The notes: generated by a model not told the origin, from the sequence alone. A stretch of DNA of 12,110 nucleotides from Gammaproteobacteria bacterium (GCA_030426705.1 JAUHXW010000061.1:1-12110); one strand, 5' to 3'; positions 1 to 7,697 are shown, counted from the stretch's first letter. Numbers and translations: made by a program.

Positions 1-2468
1 GAAGTGGTCAAGGACAATTGTGTTTCTGCAAAGGACTGCTTTTCTTTGGCTTGATGGATGGTGGCACTGTATTGCCAGCGTTTTCGGTACAAATAAAGGA
101 CTGAGCTTAAAAACAACAAAACTGCCAAAGCGTATAGCCAATAGGCTGTCTGACTTTTCCAGGGTGGTGGCAGCACCGAAAAACTGACCGCTACTGGCTC
201 TGACCATTGTTGTCCATCATTCCTGCCCCTGACCTGAAACTCATAGCTACCCGGGGTTAACTGATGTAGGGTTAATTGATTCTGTTGACCTGCTTCTATC
301 CAAGTCGAATCGACGTTCAAGCGGTACTGGTATTGATGCAAATGTGGAGTCGCAAAGGACAACAGCTGGTAAGTAAATGTCAAACCCCCATAATTGAAGT
401 CAAGTTGTTCAAGATGAGTTTGTGGCTCGTCATTCAAAGTTATTGCTGTTAACTTTAATGACGGTGCGGATTTGGCTTTTGCTTCAATGGAACGATTCAA
501 ATGGACAATGCCCGCATCGGTAAACACCATGATCGACTGGTCATGCATTTGCAAAATACTGACGATTTCATTACTGGGTAAATTGTCTTCGACCCGCAAC
601 GTCTCCATCACCTGCTTTGTATTCAGGTCGATCACAATGACACCATTGTTCGAGCCAAGCCAGAGTTGTTCATTGAACACTTTGATGGAGTCAACAAATT
701 CAGAAGAGATTTGACTGTTGATTTGACTGGTGTCCTGAACAATCAAGTTGCCATCAATGTGCTTATATTGCAACACCTTGCCGTTTGAAATCAGCCAAAC
801 ATCATCACCGTTAGGCGCAATCCATATGCTGCTGAACCCTTCATCAGATTCTATTTTAGTGGTGAATTGTTGAGTCTCAGCGTCAAAAACTTCCAAACCT
901 CGATTACCAACCAGCCAATATTTCCCAGATTGACTGGTCGACACACCTGCCAATATTTCATTCATCTTATTTTGATGCTGTTTGATTTCCAATGATTCTT
1001 TGTCAACGCTGTATATGGCTCGTTCTCCGTACACGCCAAAATACAGTTGTTCACTGGTTTCAAGTAAACCAGCCACTCCACCATTAAGTTCTGGCGAATT
1101 TACGTGTACAAACTGTCTGCTGGCCTGATCAAAAAAATGCAAACCATTGATTGAGGAAACCCACAATCTGTAATCTGAATCCTGATAAAGGCTCAAAATA
1201 ACTTTGGGTAACTGATGACTGCTGTCATACACCTGACTTTGAATCAGCCGACCCTTTTGATAGCGATAAACCGTGATGTTTTGCGCTACCTCGTTGACAA
1301 TCCACAAAGTATCATCCAGATTTGCATGGTCACTGAGTACGGTATGGATGCGATTGGTGGCTTTTTCAGGATCTTGAAAAGGCAAATATATATCAAAATC
1401 ATCCCAACCGGGGTTCAGCTTAATAACACCATTTTCATCAGTTGCCAACCAGATGTTGCCTTCATGATCTTCAAAAACGCTGCGCACATTCAGGTCTGCC
1501 AGAACAGGTTTGCCCTTTTGAATAAATCTGATTTGATTCAGCAGACCATTTTTATACAACAGCAATGCACCACGTGTGGCCAACCACAAATGACCTTTCG
1601 AATCAGCCATGACATTCCTGACGGTGTGCCTGGCTCCCAATAAGTTGGTAATTGACTGCTCTGGAATCAACAATTGAAATTGTCTGGAGTGGGTATCAAA
1701 CTGATAAACACCCTGATAACCTGCTGCAAAAACTTCATTATTCGGAGAAACTGAAATGGAATAAACTCTGGCAGACTTGTTGTCCTGTGGATCAAAATCA
1801 ATGTGATGGGATTCAGCCTGTCTGGTTTTTGGGTCGATTTCAAAAACAATGCCTTCTAAGGTTGCTACCCATAAGTGACCCTCATAATCTTTTTTGGCAT
1901 CAAAGAAACGCACTGTCGATAACCAATCTGTGTTTTCCGGGACGTAATGTGTGTAAGTCTGTTGATCTTGTTCAAAAACAGAAATGCCATGATCAAATTG
2001 AAATATCCAGACATTGTCGTTGTCATCAGAGGTGATGGCAAACACCACAGGATGCGCTATGCCAGAGTCATCACCTTGACTCACTGGCACCATAGAAAAT
2101 TGTTCATTGGCCCTGTTAAGACGTGCCAAGCCTACATCGTTCAGGCTGATCCACATTTCACTTTGAGACATATGAAACAAAGAGATTTCATTTGATGGCA
2201 ATGAGTTGGAGGACAGCGTATCCTGTTTAAAGTTATCAAATTTTTGGCTGTCAAAACGACTCAATCCGCTATGTGTGCCAAACCATACATACCCTTCATC
2301 ATCCTGGCCAATTTGTGTCACTTTATTGCCAACCAGCCCATCATAGACATTGAATTGACTGATGTTGACATAACGGATGTTTTTTTCAGCAGCCCATACC
2401 AAAGTTGAAATCATCAAAAGCACAATGGATGTGAGCTTGCAAATGCTGGGTGTTTTGTGAATTTTCAT
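1..2468 (-). CDS. Two-component-regulator propeller sensor protein, N-terminal 822 residues (3' end off window)
   Basis: The frame is open from an ATG at 2468 to the left edge, so the C-terminus is missing. Residues 1-27 form a signal peptide ending STLVWAA. From about residue 40 to 680 there are Reg_prop-type repeats of the form 'D..G..W.GT..GL..F', for example DDEGYVWFGTHSGLSRFD near the start and DHEGNIWLATDENG around residue 330; these build one or two periplasmic beta propellers. A Y_Y_Y (triple tyrosine) domain follows at about 691-765 (YQYRL, GSYEFQVRGRNDG). One membrane helix lies at about 777-794 (AYWLYALAVLLFL), then basic residues YRKR and the start of a likely coiled coil. In this family the cytoplasmic output is usually a GGDEF, histidine kinase or LuxR/HTH module; which one is not visible. 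The gene is divergent from paaZ and the acyltransferase, so it might sense a related compound, but that is inference. Confidence 0.9.
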   Translation of the reverse strand, partial: MKIHKTPSICKLTSIVLLMISTLVWAAEKNIRYVNISQFNVYDGLVGNKVTQIGQDDEGYVWFGTHSGLSRFDSQKFDNFKQDTLSSNSLPSNEISLFHMSQSEMWISLNDVGLARLNRANEQFSMVPVSQGDDSGIAHPVVFAITSDDNDNVWIFQFDHGISVFEQDQQTYTHYVPENTDWLSTVRFFDAKKDYEGHLWVATLEGIVFEIDPKTRQAESHHIDFDPQDNKSARVYSISVSPNNEVFAAGYQGVYQFDTHSRQFQLLIPEQSITNLLGARHTVRNVMADSKGHLWLATRGALLLYKNGLLNQIRFIQKGKPVLADLNVRSVFEDHEGNIWLATDENGVIKLNPGWDDFDIYLPFQDPEKATNRIHTVLSDHANLDDTLWIVNEVAQNITVYRYQKGRLIQSQVYDSSHQLPKVILSLYQDSDYRLWVSSINGLHFFDQASRQFVHVNSPELNGGVAGLLETSEQLYFGVYGERAIYSVDKESLEIKQHQNKMNEILAGVSTSQSGKYWLVGNRGLEVFDAETQQFTTKIESDEGFSSIWIAPNGDDVWLISNGKVLQYKHIDGNLIVQDTSQINSQISSEFVDSIKVFNEQLWLGSNNGVIVIDLNTKQVMETLRVEDNLPSNEIVSILQMHDQSIMVFTDAGIVHLNRSIEAKAKSAPSLKLTAITLNDEPQTHLEQLDFNYGGLTFTYQLLSFATPHLHQYQYRLNVDSTWIEAGQQNQLTLHQLTPGSYEFQVRGRNDGQQWSEPVAVSFSVLPPPWKSQTAYWLYALAVLLFLSSVLYLYRKRWQYSATIHQAKEKQSFAETQLSLTT

Positions 2469-2569
2469 GCCTTTGAATCACATTTTTTAGTGGCATTTAC
2501 CTTAGCATAAAAAGCACATTCATAGCCACAGTGTTTCTAAACTGCCTCACTCTGATGAGCTGTCAGCCA

Positions 2570-2578
2570 TGCTATAAT
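2570..2578 (+). promoter_or_regulatory. Extended -10 promoter element upstream of paaZ
   Basis: TGCTATAAT combines a perfect TATAAT at 2573-2578 with the TGN extension typical of extended -10 sigma-70 promoters. The expected -35 place (about 2550-2555, CTCTGA) is poor, as is common for this promoter class. Transcription would begin near 2585, leaving a leader of about 78 bases before paaZ. Confidence 0.55.
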
Positions 2579-2603
2579 CTCGAAGTTTTTGACTACAATA
2601 CTG

Positions 2604-2619
2604 ATTCATTTTTATGAAT
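2604..2619. repeat. Inverted repeat ATTCAT-TTTT-ATGAAT in the paaZ leader
   Basis: Two perfect 6-base arms flank a 4-base T spacer. The site lies about 20-35 bases downstream of the predicted start of transcription, a position where a repressor could block elongation or initiation. It is too AT-rich to be a stable terminator hairpin. Function as an operator is inference. Confidence 0.35.
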
Positions 2620-2662
2620 TCAGCTTTAGCCAACTATCTGACGGGACAAATCAACACAGAAT

Positions 2663-4711
2663 ATGAATCAACTACAATCTTTTGCAAAAGGACAATGGCA
2701 CACCGCTACAGAAGGATTTAAACCATGCCACAACGCCATCACTGGCGAATCCATAGCTCAAATTTCCAGCGCGGGGCTCGATTTTTCAGGGATGTTGGAT
2801 TACGCCAAATCTGTGGGACATCCTGCTTTGGCCAAAATGACTTTTCATGAACGTGCCTTGATGCTGAAAGAATTGGCTTTGTATTTGATGTCACGCAAAA
2901 AAGAATTCTATGCACTTTCAGCCGCCACTGGCGCCACCAAATTAGACTCCTGGATAGATATTGATGGTGGTATTGGTACTTTGTTTGTGTATTCCGGCAA
3001 AGGTCGTCGTGAAATGCCAGATCACCATATTTTACTGGATGGACCACCCGAACATATTTCCAAAAACGGCACCTTCTTGGGACAACATATTTGCACTTCT
3101 TTACAAGGTGTTGCCATTCATATCAACGCCTTTAATTTTCCTTGTTGGGGCATGTTGGAAAAGCTGGCTCCTACTTTATTGGCTGGTGTACCGGCGATTG
3201 TCAAACCAGCCTCAGACACGGCTTATCTAACAGAATTGATGTTCAAAGCCATGATTGAATCAGGTATTTTGCCGCCAGGTTCGGTGCAATTGATTTGTGG
3301 TTCAACGGGTAATTTGCTTGACCTGTTAACTTGCCAGGATGTGGTGGCCTTTACCGGTTCTGCTTCAACCGGCCAGTTCCTGAAATCACGAACCAACATC
3401 ATGCAAAATTCTGTGCGTTTCACCATGGAAGCTGATTCGTTGAATTGTTCGATTCTGACTCCGGATGCCACACCAGATACGCCGGAATTTGATTTGTATA
3501 TCAAAGAAGTGGTCAAGGAAATGACGGTCAAATCCGGCCAAAAATGTACCGCCATCCGCCGTGCCATTGTGCCGACACCTTTGGTGGGAGCTGTCACCAC
3601 AGCTTTGCATGATGATTTAGCTAAACTGGTGATTGGTGATCCTTCACAAGATGGCGTGCAAATGGGATCACTGGCGAGTCTTTCGCAACAACAAGAAGTC
3701 CGTGAACGGGTAGCTGAATTGAGACAAAGTTGTGACTTGCTGTTTGGTAACCCTGAAAAAGTTGAAGTGGTTGGCGCCAGTGATGAACAAGGTGCGTTTG
3801 TTTCGCCAATCCTGTTACTCAATCCAAATCCACTGGAAAACCACCAATCTCATGACATTGAGGCCTTTGGCCCGGTATCAACTTTGATGCCTTATGACAC
3901 TTTGGATGAGGCGGCACAATTGGCCAATTTAGGACAAGGCTCACTGGTTGGCTCAATTTTTGGTCATGATGATGAGAACGTTTGCGAATTGGTCAACAAA
4001 ACTGCCTGTTTCCACGGTCGCATGGTGTTGATTAACCGTGATTCCGCTGCTGAATCTTCAGGTCATGGTTCGCCTTTGCCACACTTGATTCATGGTGGCC
4101 CCGGACGCGCTGGTGGTGGTGAAGAAATGGGCGGCGTGCGTGGTGTCAAACATTACATGCAAAGAACCGCCATTCAAGGCTCACCCACCACCTTGATGAA
4201 ACTGACTGAAAAATACATGCCCAAGGCCAAAACCTCAGAGCCACCTCAGCACCCTTTCAAGTTGCACTATGAAGAACTCAAAGTGGGCCAAGCCATAACC
4301 ACCGCCAGTCGTGAGATCACTTTGGCTGATATTGAGGCCTTTGCGGATTTGTCTGGCGATCATTTTTATGCACACATGGATGAAGCAGCCGCTGCCAGAA
4401 ATCCGTTTTTTGACGGACGTGTGGCACACGGTTATTTCCTGGTTTCGATGGCTGCCGGGTTGTTTGTGTACCCGGATGAAGGGCCCGTACTAGCCAATTA
4501 TGGCCTCGATGATTTACGCTTTACCGAACCGGTTTATCCAGGTGATGTGATCACCATTCAATTGACATGTAAACAAAAATCCTACCGTCGTGGCAAAGGT
4601 TATGGCGAAGTTCGTTGGGACTTACTGGCCACCAATCAGGATGACGTGGTGGTGGCAGCCTATGACATCCTCACCATGGTGGCCTCAAATACCGAGCCAT
4701 TTGAGGAGTGA
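2663..4711 (+). CDS. paaZ: Bifunctional PaaZ: oxepin-CoA hydrolase / 3-oxo-5,6-dehydrosuberyl-CoA semialdehyde dehydrogenase
   Basis: The 682-residue product matches the usual PaaZ length (E. coli 681) and two-domain plan. Residues about 1-510 are an NADP-type aldehyde dehydrogenase: KPASDTAY near 181, TGSASTG at 231-237, the general base Glu256 in FTMEADS and the nucleophile Cys295 in SGQKCTAIRR, at the same numbers as E. coli. Residues about 530-680 are a MaoC-type (R)-hydratase hot-dog domain with the Asp566/His571 pair in GDHFYAH. In the aerobic phenylacetate pathway the hydratase domain opens the oxepin-CoA ring and the dehydrogenase oxidises the reactive aldehyde to 3-oxo-5,6-dehydrosuberyl-CoA. 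The enzyme is cytosolic. No clear Shine-Dalgarno precedes the ATG; an in-frame stop at 2639 limits upstream extension. No other paa gene is in the window, so the rest of the pathway must be elsewhere or the enzyme serves another CoA-linked ring cleavage. It sits 3 bases before the next gene, likely one operon. Confidence 0.95.
   Translation: MNQLQSFAKGQWHTATEGFKPCHNAITGESIAQISSAGLDFSGMLDYAKSVGHPALAKMTFHERALMLKELALYLMSRKKEFYALSAATGATKLDSWIDIDGGIGTLFVYSGKGRREMPDHHILLDGPPEHISKNGTFLGQHICTSLQGVAIHINAFNFPCWGMLEKLAPTLLAGVPAIVKPASDTAYLTELMFKAMIESGILPPGSVQLICGSTGNLLDLLTCQDVVAFTGSASTGQFLKSRTNIMQNSVRFTMEADSLNCSILTPDATPDTPEFDLYIKEVVKEMTVKSGQKCTAIRRAIVPTPLVGAVTTALHDDLAKLVIGDPSQDGVQMGSLASLSQQQEVRERVAELRQSCDLLFGNPEKVEVVGASDEQGAFVSPILLLNPNPLENHQSHDIEAFGPVSTLMPYDTLDEAAQLANLGQGSLVGSIFGHDDENVCELVNKTACFHGRMVLINRDSAAESSGHGSPLPHLIHGGPGRAGGGEEMGGVRGVKHYMQRTAIQGSPTTLMKLTEKYMPKAKTSEPPQHPFKLHYEELKVGQAITTASREITLADIEAFADLSGDHFYAHMDEAAAARNPFFDGRVAHGYFLVSMAAGLFVYPDEGPVLANYGLDDLRFTEPVYPGDVITIQLTCKQKSYRRGKGYGEVRWDLLATNQDDVVVAAYDILTMVASNTEPFEE
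4703..4708 (+). promoter_or_regulatory. Ribosome binding site GAGGAG for the acyltransferase
   Basis: GAGGAG lies inside the last codons of paaZ and 6 bases before the ATG at 4715. It decides in favour of that ATG over the in-frame TTG at 4712 and implies translational coupling with paaZ. Confidence 0.75.
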
Positions 4712-4714
4712 TTG

Positions 4715-5275
4715 ATGTCCTGGATTGCAAAATTCATTTTGAAAATTTTGGGTTGGAAAGTCATCAACAACTTACCTGATGACAAAAAATACGTACTCAT
4801 TGCGGCTCCACACACCAGTAACTGGGACTTTCCTTTGGGCTTGACGGTGAAGTTCTCCCAGAAAGTTAAGCTCAATTATTTAGGTAAAGGTGCTTTGTTT
4901 AAGAAACCTTTTGGTTGGTTTTTTCGAGCCTTGGGGGGTATTCCAGTCTATCGGAAACAAAAATTAAACATGGTAGACCAAATGGTCAAAGAGTTTAATC
5001 AACGAGATCAAATGATTTTGGCCATGTCGCCAGAAGGCACCCGTTCTTATTTGGAATATTGGAAATCAGGTTTTTACCACATTGCCTATAAAGCAGGCGT
5101 GCCAATTGCCATGGCCACCTTAGATTTTGGCACCAAAATCGTTCGGCTTGGAAACACTTTTATGCCCACGGGTAATATCCAGGAAGACATGAAAATCATC
5201 CGGGCTTTTTATGAAAACGTTAAAGGCAAAAAACCTCAAAACCAAGGCCCAATTCAAATAAAATCAGAATCATAA
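4715..5275 (+). CDS. PlsC-like lysophospholipid / 1-acylglycerol-3-phosphate acyltransferase family protein
   Basis: A 186-residue protein with the four blocks of the PlsC acyltransferase family: block I HTSNWD (the HX4D catalytic pair His33 and Asp38), block II GGIPVYR at 74-80, block III PEGTRS with Glu107-Ser111, and a block IV-like GVPIAMATLD. Such enzymes move a fatty acyl group from acyl-CoA or acyl-ACP to a hydroxyl, often of a lysophospholipid, at the inner face of the cytoplasmic membrane. The product is shorter than E. coli PlsC (245) and belongs to a compact subfamily whose acceptor is not fixed by sequence. The start follows the paaZ stop by 3 bases with a good ribosome site. The stop codon runs into the A tract of the downstream terminator. 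Why it is paired with paaZ is unknown; both handle acyl-CoA thioesters. Confidence 0.85.
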   Translation: MSWIAKFILKILGWKVINNLPDDKKYVLIAAPHTSNWDFPLGLTVKFSQKVKLNYLGKGALFKKPFGWFFRALGGIPVYRKQKLNMVDQMVKEFNQRDQMILAMSPEGTRSYLEYWKSGFYHIAYKAGVPIAMATLDFGTKIVRLGNTFMPTGNIQEDMKIIRAFYENVKGKKPQNQGPIQIKSES

Positions 5276-5306
5276 AAAAAACCAGCATGTTTCAATGCTG
5301 GCTTTT
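5274..5306. terminator. Bidirectional rho-independent terminator
   Basis: A 7-bp stem CCAGCAT (5282-5288) and ATGCTGG (5295-5301) with a 6-base loop is flanked by eight A on the left and CTTTT on the right. On the plus strand it ends the paaZ-acyltransferase unit; on the minus strand the eight A become a long U tract and end the lipase-DUF4785 unit. It lies exactly between the two convergent stop codons. Confidence 0.88.
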
Positions 5307-5324
5307 AAAGTTGACACCAATGGT

Positions 5325-6548
5325 TTAGCGATAGTCCCTCAATTGAGTGGGAAATTCCGTCATTTTAAAACCATTATTTACCATTTGTACGGGGACCATA
5401 TCAGTTTGGTTTTTCAGTTCCAAATGTTCTACAGTAAATGGTGCTTTAAGTCCGGATTGCTCAATTAAATTGAGCGGCAAATCAAAATTTATGTCACTGA
5501 CCCCAGCATCCAGCCACTTGGCCGACATCATCAAGGCGATGGGTTGTTTTTCACCCAATGCATCCATACCATATAATAAACCTCGAATTTCATAACGAGC
5601 TGGCAACACGTTTTCAATTCCCAGGCTGATTTTTTGTTCTGCAATTTGTAGCTTTCCTGAAAACCGTGCTGTGGCCATATTTACGGCAAATGCTGTGGCA
5701 GCATCTCGCAACACCTTCACGCCATCAACCTGAGCTTCGGTGATGGTATGAACTTCCCACAAACCACCTTTCAATGATTGTCCCTTCATGTTAGGTATTA
5801 CGGCCTGAAAACCACCTTGTTTATCGGCCTGGAATGTCAAGTCAGCCACTTTCTCACCCAATGGATTGGTCAAATAGCCTTGAATTTGCATCGCTGCTAA
5901 CGACCCATGAACATTCATTTGACTTTTTACCACCACATCGGCACCACTGTCATACCTTTGTTGTGAGGTTGACAATTGCAAAACGTGATTACTTTCTGGC
6001 TCAAATACATGCACTACAAAGGATGCATTGGATTTTGCCAAACCATTCAATTTAACCAACAGATTACCTGGTTGCGCCTGAACTTTGAAAGCCACAGTAG
6101 AATCACTGACTGGCATACCAGTGGCTTTCAATTGATTGGCATCAACAAACACTGATGGCTCTACGGCTTGACCCTTGATTGATAGTTCCAATTGCTCTGC
6201 AGAAACAGATTTACTTTGCGCTGAAACTTCCAAAGGATTGATTCTGATAATGGCTAAGTCAGATGTCAACGGAATCAGCAACCCTTTGCTCAATTCGCGG
6301 GCATTGGTGTCTAACCAAAACTGTTTTGACTCAATCGCAAATCCCTGATTTTGCACTTGAATATCGGCTTCACCCAATAAAGGTTGATTGTAACTGATGG
6401 CAGGTTGCTCAGATTGTCGTGATTTATTTAACTCGCGGTTTGTATCATCCAACGGTTGTTGAACGGGTGGTGTAATCCAATTGATTTCCGCCTGAGCCAG
6501 GCTACAAAATGACAACAGCAACAGATTTAATTTCATTGATTTTTTCAT
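5325..6548 (-). CDS. Exported DUF4785-like protein with Ig-like domains
   Basis: The product is 407 residues from the ATG at 6548. That start is chosen because CAGGAG sits 6 bases upstream and gives a clean signal peptide (MKKSMKLNLLLLSF, cleavage after AQA at about residue 20). An ATG at 6572 is also in frame but would put charged residues ahead of the signal and overlap the lipase. The mature part is rich in beta-strand pattern: an N-terminal region of about 140 residues, then two or more Ig-like segments, with the mark GLWEVHTITEA and TAFAVNMA around residues 260-290. Length and this pattern resemble DUF4785 proteins of Xanthomonas and Legionella; I could not test this by search. Function is unknown. 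Being translated directly after a secreted hydrolase, it may be a periplasmic or surface partner, folding helper or inhibitor of it, which is inference. Confidence 0.75.
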   Translation of the reverse strand: MKKSMKLNLLLLSFCSLAQAEINWITPPVQQPLDDTNRELNKSRQSEQPAISYNQPLLGEADIQVQNQGFAIESKQFWLDTNARELSKGLLIPLTSDLAIIRINPLEVSAQSKSVSAEQLELSIKGQAVEPSVFVDANQLKATGMPVSDSTVAFKVQAQPGNLLVKLNGLAKSNASFVVHVFEPESNHVLQLSTSQQRYDSGADVVVKSQMNVHGSLAAMQIQGYLTNPLGEKVADLTFQADKQGGFQAVIPNMKGQSLKGGLWEVHTITEAQVDGVKVLRDAATAFAVNMATARFSGKLQIAEQKISLGIENVLPARYEIRGLLYGMDALGEKQPIALMMSAKWLDAGVSDINFDLPLNLIEQSGLKAPFTVEHLELKNQTDMVPVQMVNNGFKMTEFPTQLRDYR

Positions 6549-6554
6549 GGGTTT

Positions 6555-6560
6555 CTCCTG
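6555..6560 (-). promoter_or_regulatory. Ribosome binding site CAGGAG for the DUF4785-like gene
   Basis: On the minus strand CAGGAG lies 6 bases before the ATG at 6548 and just after the lipase stop codon (6564-6562). It settles the start and points to a two-gene transcript. Confidence 0.75.
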
Positions 6561-6561
6561 T

Positions 6562-7416
6562 TTAAATGTCATTTCTTAAAATGGTGTCCAAACCAAAACA
6601 TTTGCGTCTGCTTTGATTGTGACTCAATGGCTCTCCACCGCTCATGCGTGATGTGTCATAAAACCAAGTACTTCCAGCACCAGATTGTGAAGAACACTCT
6701 AAAAACCCATCAGAGCAGGAGCTTAACCACGCTTGGGTCACCTCTAATCCAAGATTCAAGTGATAACCACCACAGTAAGAATCACCATCAAAAATCGACG
6801 TTTCTACATCGGTTCCCACCACATTCCAAAAACCTTTGGGTAATGATGGACGACCCGACGTGCCCAACAAGTAATTGTTGTTATAGAAATCCATCCAGGA
6901 TGTTTGTTGCATTCTCACGGCATCGCTTTTGTACCCCAGCAGCCAGCCCAAAGCCGATTCAAACACATTACCTTGCATCACCGCATTCGCCAGTGGCGTT
7001 CCTTTTGATGAGGGTGCCAAAGCATTCACCCAACGGATTTTGCTGATGATATTGGGATATCGGCTGTCATAAGTTGGGTTGGACATGATCCATCGCACCA
7101 CATTACCACCGTTTGAATGGGTAATCACCACCATATCAGTGATGTTTTTACTGTTGATAAAACTGGTCAATTGCGTCGCCAAACAGCCGGCAGCCGCACT
7201 GTCCCACATATACTTCTCAAAATTACAATTGATAACGACGTAGTTACTTTGGTTAGGCAAACCTTGTCGGATTGAATTGATGTTGTCCCATTGCCAATAA
7301 TCACTGGCGGCGTTGGTTTGATGGCCAGTACCATGCACAAATGCCACACCGGTATTAGAAACGGCCGCAGTCGACCACATAAACAGGCACAGTAGTGCCC
7401 ACCTGATTGCTTTCAT
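6562..7416 (-). CDS. Exported lipase-like alpha/beta hydrolase
   Basis: The product is 284 residues from the ATG at 7416. A GTG at 7425 is in frame but overlaps the ribosome site GAGGTGA, so the ATG is preferred. Residues 1-20 form a signal peptide (MKAIRWALLCLFMWSTAAVS). The mature protein opens with a beta strand and HGTG at 28-31, an oxyanion-hole type motif, and has the nucleophile elbow VITHSNGGN with Ser101 as likely nucleophile; the first Gly of GXSXG is Thr here. A late His in EPLSHN (about 266) is a candidate for the catalytic His, and an Asp in the 200-212 region for the acid. There are six cysteines in the mature part (about 64, 78, 215, 234, 241, 273), enough for three disulfides, as expected outside the cytoplasm. 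It likely cleaves an ester such as a lipid or polyester outside the inner membrane; the substrate cannot be told. It is the first gene of an operon with the DUF4785-like gene, 13 bases apart. Confidence 0.8.
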   Translation of the reverse strand: MKAIRWALLCLFMWSTAAVSNTGVAFVHGTGHQTNAASDYWQWDNINSIRQGLPNQSNYVVINCNFEKYMWDSAAAGCLATQLTSFINSKNITDMVVITHSNGGNVVRWIMSNPTYDSRYPNIISKIRWVNALAPSSKGTPLANAVMQGNVFESALGWLLGYKSDAVRMQQTSWMDFYNNNYLLGTSGRPSLPKGFWNVVGTDVETSIFDGDSYCGGYHLNLGLEVTQAWLSSCSDGFLECSSQSGAGSTWFYDTSRMSGGEPLSHNQSRRKCFGLDTILRNDI

Positions 7417-7421
7417 TTTAC

Positions 7422-7428
7422 TCACCTC
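7422..7428 (-). promoter_or_regulatory. Ribosome binding site GAGGTGA for the lipase gene
   Basis: GAGGTGA on the minus strand ends 5 bases before the ATG at 7416 and contains the alternative GTG codon, so the ATG is the better start. Confidence 0.65.
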
Positions 7429-7448
7429 TTCTTTGTTATTTTATAAAA

Positions 7449-7482
7449 TGTCCAGTCCCTCTGTTGTTGACTTTTTTGGACA
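7449..7482. repeat. Inverted repeat TGTCCA...TGGACA near the lipase promoter
   Basis: Two perfect 6-base arms (7449-7454 and 7477-7482) are separated by 22 bases and lie just upstream of the TATAAA-like box of the lipase gene. The spacing could fit two half sites of a dimeric regulator, but six-base arms can arise by chance. Confidence 0.25.
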
Positions 7483-7515
7483 CCTTATTTATTTTTACCA
7501 CACAAATTACACAAT

Positions 7516-7533
7516 TTCAAACGTTTGTTTGAA
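7516..7533. repeat. Inverted repeat TTCAAAC-GTTT-GTTTGAA
   Basis: Perfect 7-base arms with a 4-base spacer; the centre also contains the 8-base palindrome AAACGTTT. It lies roughly midway between the divergent lipase and pal genes and has no strong U tract, so it is more like a regulator binding site than a terminator. The bound protein is unknown. Confidence 0.4.
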
Positions 7534-7697
7534 TAATGTTGATTACCCATTTTTTCTACTCCTTCACATTATTCGTTCTCAATAAGCGGTTTAATGCCAG
7601 TAACTCGGATAATTCATTAAAAATTGATTCAATTAAACGGTATTTGTTGTAAACTACCTCGTTGGATATTTATTCAAAAAAAAGCCTTGGAGTGACT

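Larger units (their letters stand above)
2469..2662. other. Divergent intergenic region, propeller sensor / paaZ
   Basis: This 194-base AT-rich gap separates two genes read away from each other. Seen in it: an extended -10 for the plus strand at 2570-2578 and a perfect 6-bp inverted repeat at 2604-2619. A convincing minus-strand promoter was not found. The stretch just before the sensor ATG reads AAAGGC on the minus strand, a modest ribosome binding site placed very close to the start. Confidence 0.6.
7417..7697. other. Divergent intergenic region, lipase / pal
   Basis: About 280 AT-rich bases lie between the divergent lipase and pal genes. It holds two inverted repeats (7449-7482 and 7516-7533). 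On the minus strand a -10-like TATAAA occurs at 7445-7440, close to the lipase start, without a good -35. For pal, the stretch 7621-7675 has several weak candidates, such as TTGTTG at 7644 with TATTTA at 7667, and TAAACT at 7650, so the promoter is not resolved. No tolB or other gene is present, so pal must have its own promoter here. Confidence 0.55.

Noticed and set aside
1215..2195. Several plus-strand open frames (1215-1643, 1652-2035, 1947-2195)
   Set aside because: They are the complement of the propeller sensor gene, whose minus-strand frame is open across the whole stretch with clear repeat motifs; the plus-strand products have no recognisable pattern.
2614..2724. Short frame beginning ATG AAT TCA upstream of and overlapping paaZ
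   Set aside because: It has no ribosome site, is out of frame with paaZ and overlaps its start; a leader peptide cannot be excluded but nothing supports it.
3223..3822. 199-residue minus-strand frame
   Set aside because: It lies wholly inside paaZ opposite well-conserved dehydrogenase sequence and shows Ser/Thr-rich text typical of an antisense shadow.
7662..7697. Longer start of pal at 7662
   Set aside because: It would add 12 polar residues ahead of the lipoprotein signal; the ATG at 7698 has GGAGTG before it and gives a normal signal and lipobox.
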